Below are positions 26,028 through 34,265 of a stretch of DNA of 45,410 nucleotides, in pieces (position 1 is the stretch's first letter; each line of letters begins with the position of its first letter). Location: contig CANOBT010000027.1 in assembly GCA_947564305.1 (NCBI GenBank), positions 1-45,410 of the forward strand, in the 5' to 3' direction. The DNA comes from an uncultured Lachnospiraceae bacterium (GTDB lineage Bacteria; Bacillota_A; Clostridia; Lachnospirales; Lachnospiraceae). The notes under the pieces were generated by a model. That model had not been told where the DNA came from. It made no database searches and saw only the letters and a list, made by a program, of their open reading frames with translations. The translations under genes were made by a program, and so were the position numbers.

Positions 26028-26063
26028 GCAGGGAATGTGTCTTATGCCACATTCCCTGCTATT
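26028..26063. terminator. Bidirectional intrinsic terminator between convergent operons
   Basis: GCAGGGAATGTG (26028-26039) pairs perfectly with CACATTCCCTGC (26048-26059), loop of 8 nt. It lies between the plus-strand permease gene and the minus-strand exporter gene and probably ends both. Confidence 0.85.
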
Positions 26064-26105
26064 CTATACGGCTTTAAAATTTTAGTACGCGCATCCCCCG
26101 GATTT

Positions 26106-28784
26106 TTACAGCGTATCATCCTTAACCGCCATAATAATATTTTCCCCTTGTATCTTGCGTCCGCCCAGCACATATGCGCCGATGACTGCCAGCAACACCA
26201 GCGCCGTATAGCCAAGTACCACGCCGACCGGGGTAAATGGCAGATATTCTATCAGTGTAATCTCATTGAGTTTTAAGTTCATTGCCAGAAACAGAATCTG
26301 GAATGGGATACTGTAGAGCAGTGGCTTCAGTCCCAAGGTCAATCCTTCTAAAAACAGCATCTTCCACATCTGTTTTGTATCCAGTCCTACGGATTTCAGC
26401 ATGGCAAATTCCCGGCTGCGCTGACGGAGGTTTCCGGAGATTCCGGCCCACACATTGGACAATCCGATGGCGGCCAGAAATACGGTTAAAAATGCAATGA
26501 TCATATTCATAGATTCCCGGATGTCAGCAGACATTTTTTCTTTTTCTACGATATCACTGGTTAGGTAATCCCCGCTTCCATAGTATGAGGTAATGATTTC
26601 GTTGACCTTGCCGGAAAGTTCCACAATTTTTGCGTCAGAGGCATTTTCTCCGCCGTCAGCGAAGAAAACCGCAGTCAGGCTCCTGGAGCTGTTCTGCCTT
26701 TTTTCGCTGCAGGAAGCGCTGATATTCAGTACATGCTCCAAGGGCATAATCATGGTCAGTGTAAAATGTTGGGAATCGTAAAGTGTGGAGCAAGGCAGAG
26801 TATCAACGAGTGCCCCAACGCGTAAGGGGAAGGTGTGGTTTCCTTCGTCCTCATCATAGGCCCGTTCCGTAAACTCTAATTCCTGCCCTTCCTCCAGTGC
26901 TAAAAGTTCTCTGAGCACCGTATTTCGCCGGGTGCTGGCATCCGGGTCTGCCGTATAATTATAGAACAAGGCCAGGGAAGTATCTTCAAAATAAGGCTGT
27001 GGGTCCACGCCCAGGCTCTTGCAATACTCCCGGAAACTGCGCTCCTCCATACCAACCAGGGTAGAGCGCATCCGGTACGCCCCGTCACGCTCAATGAGCG
27101 AATATTTACCGGCATTTACGATTTCGTCAAATCCGCCCAAATACTGTTGGATATCAGAGGAGGCATTCTCAGCAGAAACCCATGTGGCGCAGGTTAATTT
27201 GTCATAAATCACAGAACGCGTAGCTTCCGGAATCTGTGACAGTTTATCAATCACTTCCGGGTCCGGCATCTGTCCGTCACTGACATTCGCGTAGACGTGT
27301 CCTTCATCCGACGACATCCTTCCGGAGATTTCCCTGTACGCATCCTGTACAGAGTACGTGATTTGAAAACTGATCAGCAGAAGGAAGGACAGGCAAAGCG
27401 AAATCGTGGCGGTCCGGTAGGAACGCTTTCTGTGGGCCAGAGCATTTGATGAAAGCTCCCCGATAATTCCAAAACATGCGGAAACCGGAGAAAATCGAAA
27501 ACGCCGCGGCTTTTTTAAACCCTCGTCACTCTGCTTCATCATTTCCACGGGCAATGTCTTTGCCAGCTTCTTTGCCGGAATCTGCGCTGAAAGGCAGGCG
27601 GTCAAAAGAGAAAGCAGGACGGCAGGAAGAACCGCAGGGAGTCCGAAGGAGGCCACAATATCCGGTGCATCCCTTCCGATATCATTGTGTGCATTGATGT
27701 TTGCAAATAACTGTAAGTTCAAAAACCATCCTACAATCAGACCAGGCGGCAGGGATGGGAGGGCCAGGATGATTGCTTCTGCTATGGCTGCCGAACGGAT
27801 TTGGCGCGGCGAGGCGCCTACACAGGCGAAGGTAGCCAACTGAGAGGCTTTTTCATTCAGGGACAAGGCAAATGCATTGTGGATGATTAATACAAATACA
27901 GCCACCAGGAGTAAGGCCAATAATACAAACATCAGAGGCACGGCCAGCATTTCCAGGGAAAATTCCTGCTCCGGAGGAAAAATCAAGTACTTGGAAAGCA
28001 GGCTTGTATTGTAACGCAGAAGATAATCGCCGTATTCATCCTTTTCATAGCCGATGGATTCTGCCAATGCCGGGAGCGCCCGATAGGTATCTCTCATGGG
28101 CTTGAAGCGCAGATAGATTGTCAGCGGGTCATCATCTTTGATCGTATCTTGCTCTAAATAACTCATACCCGTATAAGCAGGGACAATGGAAGAAGTGGTG
28201 ACGTCCATTTTTCCCACCAACGTGTAGGTTTTCGTTCCGGTCTGCTTGAAAGTTTCTCCTTCATGATAAGCGTCTGTTTCTGTCAGTACGGTCCCGTTAA
28301 AATGTCGTTCCCCTACCGGAAGTGTCAGGGTGTCACCGAGCTTTACCTCAGGATGGTCCTCAAAATACTGCTTGGACAAGGCTAGTTCGGAGTCGGATTC
28401 AGGCACCCGTCCTTCCAGCAAAGCGTCTTTTTCCGGCATGGAGTTCCAGTATTCGGCATTGGCGCCTCTCTGGATGATATACATGCGCCGGCCCTGGCCG
28501 CTGATTTTCGCTACTTCCCAAGGCCCTTTTATCAGAACAGCAGAGACAGAATAGTAATGTTCAATTTTGTCCAGATCCTTTCCATAGCTGGTGTCAAACA
28601 ATTCTCCGTGCCAGTCTCCGTCATGCCATCTGTCCAGGAATACCGCATCCGTCCATTGTGTATAGACGACGCCGCAAAAGCAGGACATCAGGGAGGTCAT
28701 CAGGAACAGAGCAGTAAAAATAGCGGCGCTGGTGCGCTTATTCCGGTAAATGCTTCCAAGTACATATTCTCGTAAAATACGCAT
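26106..28784 (-). CDS. ABC transporter permease, FtsX-like, large
   Basis: An 892-aa permease with the duplicated FtsX plan. An N-terminal helix (AAIFTALFLMTSLMSCFCGV) is followed by a large extracellular domain. Next come three helices around residues 275-400 (LMFVLLALLLVAVFVLII, with coupling motif LATFACVGASPRQIR) and a helix near 455 (ATISLCLSFLLLISFQITY). After a second large extracellular domain, three C-terminal helices close the protein (MIIAFLTVFLAAIGLSN, with EFAMLKSVGLDTKQM). It shares the plan, not close identity, with the permease at 12027. It follows its ATPase with stop and start overlapping by one base (TAATG). Its position suggests a peptide or lipoprotein exporter. Confidence 0.92.
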   Translation of the reverse strand: MRILREYVLGSIYRNKRTSAAIFTALFLMTSLMSCFCGVVYTQWTDAVFLDRWHDGDWHGELFDTSYGKDLDKIEHYYSVSAVLIKGPWEVAKISGQGRRMYIIQRGANAEYWNSMPEKDALLEGRVPESDSELALSKQYFEDHPEVKLGDTLTLPVGERHFNGTVLTETDAYHEGETFKQTGTKTYTLVGKMDVTTSSIVPAYTGMSYLEQDTIKDDDPLTIYLRFKPMRDTYRALPALAESIGYEKDEYGDYLLRYNTSLLSKYLIFPPEQEFSLEMLAVPLMFVLLALLLVAVFVLIIHNAFALSLNEKASQLATFACVGASPRQIRSAAIAEAIILALPSLPPGLIVGWFLNLQLFANINAHNDIGRDAPDIVASFGLPAVLPAVLLSLLTACLSAQIPAKKLAKTLPVEMMKQSDEGLKKPRRFRFSPVSACFGIIGELSSNALAHRKRSYRTATISLCLSFLLLISFQITYSVQDAYREISGRMSSDEGHVYANVSDGQMPDPEVIDKLSQIPEATRSVIYDKLTCATWVSAENASSDIQQYLGGFDEIVNAGKYSLIERDGAYRMRSTLVGMEERSFREYCKSLGVDPQPYFEDTSLALFYNYTADPDASTRRNTVLRELLALEEGQELEFTERAYDEDEGNHTFPLRVGALVDTLPCSTLYDSQHFTLTMIMPLEHVLNISASCSEKRQNSSRSLTAVFFADGGENASDAKIVELSGKVNEIITSYYGSGDYLTSDIVEKEKMSADIRESMNMIIAFLTVFLAAIGLSNVWAGISGNLRQRSREFAMLKSVGLDTKQMWKMLFLEGLTLGLKPLLYSIPFQILFLAMNLKLNEITLIEYLPFTPVGVVLGYTALVLLAVIGAYVLGGRKIQGENIIMAVKDDTL

Positions 28785-29464
28785 TACGACCTCACCTCAT
28801 CTCTGACAATTTTTCCATCCTCCAAAGTAAGAATCCGTTCTGCCATCAAAGCTGTGTTCTCATCATGGGTGATGAGAAGCACCGTCGGGCCGTATTCCCT
28901 GTTAGAAAGCCTTAGCAGTTCGATGGTCTCCTCAGAATTGCGCCGGTCCAGATTGCCGGTAGGTTCATCCGCCAGCAGGATGGCGGGCTGATAAATCAGA
29001 CTTCGTGCAATTGCCACTCTCTGCTGCTGGCCGCCGGAAAGTTCTTTGGGAAGATGGGACAGGCGCTCAGTAAGCCCCAATGTATTTACAATGTGCTCAA
29101 ACCGTTCCAGGTCTGGTTTTCGTCCATCCAGCAGCACAGGGAGGAGAATATTTTTCTGGACATTCAGGGTCGGAATCAGGTTGTAAAACTGATATACCAG
29201 TCCTACTTTACGTCTGCGGAAAACAGCCAGTTCTTCCATATTTAAGGTAGAAATATCCGTTCCTTCGATAGAGATGCTGCCGCTGGTGGGACGGTCCACT
29301 CCGCCCAACAGGTGTAAAAGGGTGGATTTTCCAGAGCCGGAAGCACCTACAATGGCGGTAAAACTGCCTTTTTCCAGAGACAGGTTTACATCATCCAATG
29401 CCCTGATCGTATGCTCTCCGCTTTTGTATGTTTTTGTCAAATGGCTGCAGTGAAGTATTTCCAT
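28784..29464 (-). CDS. ABC transporter ATP-binding protein (LolD/MacB class)
   Basis: A 226-aa ATPase. Walker A is GASGSGKSTLLHLLGG, Q-loop is GLVYQFYNLIP, signature is LSGGQQQRVAIARSL, Walker B is ILLADEPTGNLD, H-loop is in LITHDEN. The frame can begin at 29485, but AAAGGAGC lies between that ATG and the one at 29464, 9 nt before it, so 29464 is the likely start. It precedes its permease gene with which it forms an exporter. No two-component genes are adjacent, but a perfect 11-bp tandem repeat lies upstream. Confidence 0.95.
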   Translation of the reverse strand: MEILHCSHLTKTYKSGEHTIRALDDVNLSLEKGSFTAIVGASGSGKSTLLHLLGGVDRPTSGSISIEGTDISTLNMEELAVFRRRKVGLVYQFYNLIPTLNVQKNILLPVLLDGRKPDLERFEHIVNTLGLTERLSHLPKELSGGQQQRVAIARSLIYQPAILLADEPTGNLDRRNSEETIELLRLSNREYGPTVLLITHDENTALMAERILTLEDGKIVRDEVRS

Positions 29465-29645
29465 AAATGATAAGCTCCTTTCCATGATGTGGGTGTATTC
29501 GTTATCTTAGCAGAGGAAAGTGACAGGAAAGTGACAAAGGAGGAAACACTTTGAAATATAAAAATGAGCGTGAGATTAAGGCGTAAAGTTTTTTGGATTA
29601 TGAAAAGCTTTACACCTTTTTATATAGAAGCATGTGATTCTTTCA
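29465..29645 (-). promoter_or_regulatory. Control region of the minus-strand exporter with 11-bp direct repeats
   Basis: The 11-mer GGAAAGTGACA occurs twice head to tail at 29515-29536 (TGTCACTTTCC on the minus strand), with a weaker AAGGAGGAAAC following. A possible minus-strand -10 box TAAGAT is at 29504-29509; no -35 consensus lies 17 nt away, and the repeats cover that position. Spacing of one helical turn is typical of OmpR/PhoB-class activators. Near 29580-29622 a GTAAAG/CTTTAC hairpin followed by CCTTTTT may be a plus-strand terminator. The rest shows nothing I can name. Confidence 0.5.
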
Positions 29646-29674
29646 TTGAAAATACATATTAGTTGTGTTAGAAT
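29646..29674 (+). promoter_or_regulatory. Promoter of pyrE
   Basis: TTGAAA (29646-29651), 17-nt spacer, TAGAAT (29669-29674). The leader to the ATG at 29804 is about 120 nt. I found no PyrR-binding loop or attenuator in it. Confidence 0.65.
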
Positions 29675-29803
29675 CAAGAAGACTAATTTAAGATAAATTT
29701 TTGAAACACAAGCAATTGAAAGAGGAACATATCCTAAGACTTTACAAAAGATATCGAGAATGTTACACTACAACTGACTGTAAATACGGAGGTTTTAAAG
29801 ACT

Positions 29804-30484
29804 ATGGAACAGTACAAGCAGGAATTTATTGAATTTATGGTAGAGAGCAAGGTACTGAAATTCGGTGATTTCACATTAAAGAGCGGCAGGAAATCACCAT
29901 TTTTTATGAATGCAGGTGCATATGTGACAGGCACACAGCTTCGGAAGCTGGGAGAATATTATGCAAAAGCAATTCACGACAGATACGGGTTGGATTTCGA
30001 TGTGTTATTCGGACCGGCATACAAAGGGATTCCGCTGTCGGTGGCTGCTACAATGGCAATCAGCGAGTTGTACGGCAAGGATATCCGGTATTGCTCCAAC
30101 AGAAAAGAAGTGAAAGACCACGGGGATACAGGCATCCTTTTGGGAAGCAAGCTTCAGGACGGAGACCGCGTTGTGATCATTGAGGATGTGACCACCTCTG
30201 GAAAATCCATCGAAGAGACATTTCCCATTTTAAAGGGACAGGCACAGGTAGAAGTAAAGGGACTGATGGTGTCGCTGGACCGCATGGAAGTGGGAAAAGG
30301 CGGCAAGAAGCGTGCACTGGATGAGATTCAGGAGCTTTACGGGTTTGAGACCGCAGCCATTGTTACGATGGGGGAGGTTGTAGAGCACCTGTATAATAAG
30401 GAATGTGGCGGAGAGATTGTGATTGACGATACATTAAAATCAGCGATTGACGCATATTATAACACATATGGATGCCGTTCTTAA
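29804..30484 (+). CDS. pyrE: Orotate phosphoribosyltransferase
   Basis: This enzyme joins orotate to PRPP to give orotidine 5'-phosphate, the fifth step of UMP synthesis. The 226-aa protein has the OPRT start FIEFMVESKVLKFGDFTLKS then GRKSPFF, the substrate loop FGPAYKGIPLSVA, and the PRPP motif VVIIEDVTTSGKS. The long variant with the RKEVKDHGDTG flexible loop is the Firmicutes/gamma type. GGAGG lies 11 nt before the ATG. The stop codon is inside a 7-bp hairpin (TGCCGTT-CTT-AACGGCA, 30473-30489) that has no T-run, so transcription probably continues into the 49-aa gene. No other pyr genes are near. Confidence 0.96.
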   Translation: MEQYKQEFIEFMVESKVLKFGDFTLKSGRKSPFFMNAGAYVTGTQLRKLGEYYAKAIHDRYGLDFDVLFGPAYKGIPLSVAATMAISELYGKDIRYCSNRKEVKDHGDTGILLGSKLQDGDRVVIIEDVTTSGKSIEETFPILKGQAQVEVKGLMVSLDRMEVGKGGKKRALDEIQELYGFETAAIVTMGEVVEHLYNKECGGEIVIDDTLKSAIDAYYNTYGCRS

Positions 30485-30506
30485 CGGCACAAATTGGAGG
30501 ATATTC

Positions 30507-30656
30507 ATGGAAAAAGCATTTAAAACAATGACATCAGCAGGCGCTTCAAATATTGCATTAGGTATTATTATGGTAGTGGCAGGCATCACAACAGGCGTCA
30601 TCACGATTGTAAATGGCGCACGTCTTTTGAAACATCGGAGTGAGATTACATTTTGA
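30507..30656 (+). CDS. Small membrane protein, 49 aa
   Basis: Not recognised. The 49 residues contain one strong helix (IALGIIMVVAGITTGVITIV) followed by a basic end (GARLLKHRSE). GGAGG lies 8 nt before the ATG at 30507. Frame upstream to 30447 is open but overlaps pyrE. It follows pyrE by 22 nt and is probably co-transcribed. Confidence 0.75.
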   Translation: MEKAFKTMTSAGASNIALGIIMVVAGITTGVITIVNGARLLKHRSEITF

Positions 30657-30689
30657 CAGGGATTCCGGTCTGAGGAAGTGTAAGAATTT

Positions 30690-30730
30690 TTCATACAGTT
30701 CCTTAGTTTTCCGGTGTAAAACTGTATGAA
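30690..30730 (+). promoter_or_regulatory. Hairpin ending at the ribosome binding site of the VanZ-like gene
   Basis: TTCATACAGTT (30690-30700) pairs perfectly with AACTGTATGAA (30720-30730); the loop is 19 nt. The right arm runs into the Shine-Dalgarno GAAGGAG. It could be a weak terminator for the upstream genes or could limit access to the ribosome binding site. Confidence 0.5.
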
Positions 30731-30741
30731 GGAGTATAATT

Positions 30742-31233
30742 TTGAGTCAGAGGCAAGTAAGAAGGTACCGCATTCTTGGCAGAGTGTTGTTTGTACTTTA
30801 TATTGTATTTCTGGTGTATTTTTTGTGCTTTTCTGAGCTCTACGGGCGCACAGAAGTCTCAGAAGGGTATCGTTATAATCTGGAGCTTTTTAAGGAAATT
30901 ACTCGTTTTATACAATACAGGGAGGAATTGGGCGCCTTTGCAGTATTCGCCAATTTATTTGGCAATATTTTGATTTTTGTTCCCTATGGATTTTTTATTT
31001 CCATGGCAAGTACGTCCAGAAGTTTTTTTCAGACACTTTTTTATAGCTTTGCTTTAAGCTTAGGAGTTGAAATTTTTCAACTCTTGACCAAAGTGGGGAG
31101 TTTTGATGTGGATGATCTGCTGCTAAATACCTTAGGCGGCATTCTTGGATACATTTTATTTTTAACCTGTAATATAATAAGGAGAAAATGTGATGGCAGG
31201 AAACGGGAAAAATACGAAAGGGCGGACTCGTGA
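30742..31233 (+). CDS. VanZ family membrane protein (TTG start)
   Basis: A 163-aa membrane protein with VanZ-family features: VLFVLYIVFLVYFLCF as first helix, NLELFKEI, the NLFGNILIFVPYGFF segment, LGVEIFQLL and the FDVDDLLLNTLGGILGY signature. In vanA clusters VanZ gives low-level teicoplanin resistance; most homologues have unknown roles. The start is TTG at 30742, seven nt after GGAG. Its end overlaps the next gene by 41 bp. Confidence 0.92.
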   Translation: MSQRQVRRYRILGRVLFVLYIVFLVYFLCFSELYGRTEVSEGYRYNLELFKEITRFIQYREELGAFAVFANLFGNILIFVPYGFFISMASTSRSFFQTLFYSFALSLGVEIFQLLTKVGSFDVDDLLLNTLGGILGYILFLTCNIIRRKCDGRKREKYERADS

Positions 31234-31561
31234 GAAGGTCGGGAAAAAGAGGACTACCCGCAAATATGGGCAGGCTCCGCTAAAGCATTCCCACATGGGT
31301 ACTCATTCCTGCTGGTATGCGTTGAGCTCGGTGGTACTGATTTTTCTTTCGTTGGGCATTGCGTTTCAGATGCATGGAGAAGCGGCAGGAGTTGTCGGTG
31401 GATTCGGCATCATGGCAGTGGTATTTTCCGTATTGGGAGTCAGAGCAGGTGTAAAAGGTTTGCGTGAAAGAGAGAAAAAATACATTTCGTGCAAACTGGG
31501 AATTGCAGCCAATGTCCTGCTTTTGCTCAGTCTGATGATTATTTTTACAGGAGGACTATAA
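31193..31561 (+). CDS. Small membrane protein, three helices, unknown
   Basis: A 122-aa protein: a basic, Lys/Arg/Thr-rich cytoplasmic start of about 35 residues, then helices WYALSSVVLIFLSLGIAFQM, VGGFGIMAVVFSVLGVRAGV and LGIAANVLLLLSLMIIFTGG. GGAG is 8 nt before the ATG; the GTG three bases earlier is less likely. It overlaps the VanZ gene by 41 bp and is followed after 3 nt by the aminopeptidase gene, so the three are one unit. No domain recognised. Confidence 0.82.
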   Translation: MAGNGKNTKGRTREKVGKKRTTRKYGQAPLKHSHMGTHSCWYALSSVVLIFLSLGIAFQMHGEAAGVVGGFGIMAVVFSVLGVRAGVKGLREREKKYISCKLGIAANVLLLLSLMIIFTGGL

Positions 31562-31564
31562 GAC

Positions 31565-33622
31565 ATGAATGAAAATAGTAGTTTATCGGACGAAGTGTAT
31601 GAACTATCCCTGGAGCGGTTGAACCAGATGTTGGAAGAAGAGACTGTGGAGGAGCCATTTCGCGCTTATTTTCGGGAGATGGCGTCTTTTGCGTTGAAAT
31701 TGGCCGAAACATCAGGGAAGATTTCAGACGGCACCTGGCATGGGCTTCGTCTGGAAGAAATGCAGCAATGGAATCATGCGCTGTACGCGGATATTCTTCC
31801 GGAGCATTATGATAAAAGCTATGCAAATCCAACATATGCGGTATCTGCATTGGGAAGAGAGTTTGGCGCGATGCTGAGCTTCCTGTATACAGAGCTGCGC
31901 GGCGGGATTGCCTATGCATTTCAGGCCAGGACAGATTATTTGACAATCTTAAATGAATTGCTCATTGAGGTGTACAACCGTTTTGAAGAAGGTACGCCGG
32001 AATATAAGGGTGTTAAGGACATTTTTTACTGGTATGCCAGTGATTACTGCGATGTATTTCTGGCGGAAAGAATTGAGGAACAATTGTATCCGATGCAGTC
32101 ATCCGCAGCGGACGTGATTCTCTGTGCGGATTTGACGGATGAACGGTATCTGTACCGTTTTGGGGAGTATATTACGGAAAATGAGCTTGGTACAGCCAGG
32201 CATTTGAATTCCTTGCCGTGGCATACTATCAAGAAAATGGCAGATGTTTATACAGAAGGCTATCGCATTGGATTTATCAATACAGGAAAAGATTTGTCAA
32301 AGAAATCTGTTGTGGATATCCGTTATCCACTAGGTTTCGAGCGGGTAGTGAAACTGGCCATTGAAAATTTTGAAAAAATGGGATTGGCTCCGGTGATTTA
32401 CCCTGCTGCTTCCAGTGTGATTACAAGACGAGGGAAGGGAAGCGCCGGTTATACCGGAACCTCCGCTAATCGGCAGTATGAATATGACCATCGGCAGGAT
32501 GAGGCGTTGTTTCTGGATAAGCGGTACATTGAGCGCAAGCTGGACGTGCTGAAACATGTCTATGGAGAAAGTGAAAAGCAGGCGGCACAGTATGCGGGAC
32601 CGGCGGTCATTGAGACCTTTGGGGAGACTCCGTTTTCTCCTCAAGTAAAACAAGAAGCCCTTTCTTATACGGAAAACCAGCGTTCCCTTACGCTGCTGTA
32701 CGACAGAAAATCAGCGCAGATTACAAATCAGTATATCAGGCAGGAAGAGCGCAGTTTTACCATCATTGCATTTCCGGCGCCGGAGATTGGAGCGCAGTAT
32801 CCGGAGATTTTTGACGATATTATCCGAATCAACACCTTGGATGCAAAACTGTATGAGACTGTACAGCAGAAGTTAATTGACGCGCTGGATCAGGGCGAAT
32901 TTGTACATGTTCTTGGGAAAGGGAACAATGGGACAGACATAAAAATACAGCTTTATAAATTGAACGACCCACAGAAGGAGACTATTTTTGAAAATTGTGT
33001 GGCGGATGTGAACATTCCGGTGGGTGAAGTCTTCACTTCACCGGTTTTGGAAGGAACAGAAGGAGTTCTGCATGTGAGCAAGGTATACCTGAATGGACTG
33101 CAGTTCCGGGATTTGAAATTGATGTTTCAGGATGGCAGGATTACGGACTATACTTGTGCCAACTTTGAAAAAGAAGAGGATAACCGGAAATATATCAGTG
33201 ACAATGTTCTGCACAATCATCCCACACTGCCGCTTGGGGAATTTGCAATCGGAACCAATACCACAGCGTATGTGACAGGCCGGAAATATCAGATTGAGGA
33301 GAAACTGCCGATTCTGATTGCGGAGAAGACAGGACCCCATTTTGCAGTGGGCGACACCTGCTATAGCTGGAGTGAGGATGTGAGGATGTATAGCCCTAAT
33401 GGAAAAGAGGTTGTGGCAAAGGATAATTCGATTTCTCTGCTTCGGAAGGAAGATGTGGGAAAGGCATATTTCCAGTGCCATACGGATATTACGATTCCCT
33501 ATGAAGAATTGGGGGAAATAAGTGTAGTGACAAAAGAGGGAAAAAGAATTATACTGTTGAAGGACGGAAGATTTGTGCTTCCGGGAACGGAAGCGCTGAA
33601 CGAGCCGCTGGATGAAGCATAA
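31565..33622 (+). CDS. M29-family aminopeptidase with long N-terminal extension
   Basis: A 685-aa cytoplasmic metallopeptidase. The C-terminal 350 residues show the M29 (aminopeptidase T/AmpS) pattern: MGLAPVIYPA-like start, NIPVGEVFTSPVLEGTEG with the first Glu ligand, LPLGEFAIGTNTTAYV with the second, and GPHFAVGDTCYSW with His and Asp ligands. The first 300 residues form an extra helical region that classical 410-residue M29 enzymes lack. AGGAGG lies before the ATG. The role is probably recycling of peptides. It ends one nt before the hairpin repeat that leads purE. Confidence 0.9.
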   Translation: MNENSSLSDEVYELSLERLNQMLEEETVEEPFRAYFREMASFALKLAETSGKISDGTWHGLRLEEMQQWNHALYADILPEHYDKSYANPTYAVSALGREFGAMLSFLYTELRGGIAYAFQARTDYLTILNELLIEVYNRFEEGTPEYKGVKDIFYWYASDYCDVFLAERIEEQLYPMQSSAADVILCADLTDERYLYRFGEYITENELGTARHLNSLPWHTIKKMADVYTEGYRIGFINTGKDLSKKSVVDIRYPLGFERVVKLAIENFEKMGLAPVIYPAASSVITRRGKGSAGYTGTSANRQYEYDHRQDEALFLDKRYIERKLDVLKHVYGESEKQAAQYAGPAVIETFGETPFSPQVKQEALSYTENQRSLTLLYDRKSAQITNQYIRQEERSFTIIAFPAPEIGAQYPEIFDDIIRINTLDAKLYETVQQKLIDALDQGEFVHVLGKGNNGTDIKIQLYKLNDPQKETIFENCVADVNIPVGEVFTSPVLEGTEGVLHVSKVYLNGLQFRDLKLMFQDGRITDYTCANFEKEEDNRKYISDNVLHNHPTLPLGEFAIGTNTTAYVTGRKYQIEEKLPILIAEKTGPHFAVGDTCYSWSEDVRMYSPNGKEVVAKDNSISLLRKEDVGKAYFQCHTDITIPYEELGEISVVTKEGKRIILLKDGRFVLPGTEALNEPLDEA

Positions 33623-33663
33623 GGGCAAGTAGGTAATCACTTGTGCTGCAAGTGGTTGCAAAA
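33623..33663 (+). repeat. Interspersed hairpin repeat, copy C (module 2)
   Basis: GGGCAAGTAGGTAATCACTT, then the hairpin CACTTG-TGCTG-CAAGTG and tail GGTTGCAAAA. It matches module 2 of copy A (9597-9636) at about 35 of 40 positions. The stem is kept although bases differ: CACTTG/CAAGTG here, CTTGC/GCAAG there. AAAGGTGG and the purE ATG at 33680 follow within 17 nt. Confidence 0.8.
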
Positions 33664-33679
33664 GAAAGGTGGAAAAGTG

Positions 33680-34189
33680 ATGCCAAAAGTAGGAATTGTA
33701 ATGGGCAGTGATTCTGACTTAAAGGTCATGAGCAAAGCTGCAAAGCAGTTGGAGAAGTTTGGGATTGATTATGAGATGACGATTATCTCTGCACACCGGG
33801 AGCCGGATGTGTTCTTTGAGTGGGCGAAGGCGGCAGAAGGAAAAGGAATCAAAGTCATCATTGCAGGTGCCGGTATGGCTGCACATCTGCCAGGCATGTG
33901 TGCGGCGTTATTTCCGATGCCTGTTATTGGAGTTCCGTTGTCGGGAAAGAACCTTGACGGACAAGATGCATTGTTTTCCATTGTGCAGATGCCACCGGGA
34001 ATTCCGGTTGCAACAGTGGCCATTGACGGTGGGATGAATGCGGCTATCCTTGCGGCAAAGATTCTGGCAGTGTCGGAGCCTGAGCTTTTGGATAAGTTGA
34101 AGAATTATTCGGTGGAAATGAAAGAGACGGTGCAGGCCAAGGCTGCAAAGCTGGATGAGATTGGCTATGAGGCTTATTTGGCGCAGTAA
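33680..34189 (+). CDS. purE: N5-carboxyaminoimidazole ribonucleotide mutase
   Basis: PurE converts N5-CAIR to CAIR in purine synthesis. The 169-aa protein has the GSDSDL phosphate loop, the catalytic SAHREPD motif and AGAGMAAHLPGMCAAL. The frame runs from 33641, but ATG 33680 has AAAGGTGG upstream and gives the normal MPKVGIVMGSDSD start. No purK is nearby; PurE may be the class I form with purK elsewhere or absent. It heads a set with purM, purN and purD. Confidence 0.96.
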   Translation: MPKVGIVMGSDSDLKVMSKAAKQLEKFGIDYEMTIISAHREPDVFFEWAKAAEGKGIKVIIAGAGMAAHLPGMCAALFPMPVIGVPLSGKNLDGQDALFSIVQMPPGIPVATVAIDGGMNAAILAAKILAVSEPELLDKLKNYSVEMKETVQAKAAKLDEIGYEAYLAQ

Positions 34190-34265
34190 ACCAGTGGGGA
34201 CAAGTGTAACATAAGGTAATGTGGTTTATACGACCTACTCATATAGGAAAAGGAGACGGATAACA

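Noticed and set aside
33623..34265. Purine riboswitch or other riboswitch before purE/purM
   Set aside because: Leaders are under 80 nt and lack the conserved purine-aptamer loops.
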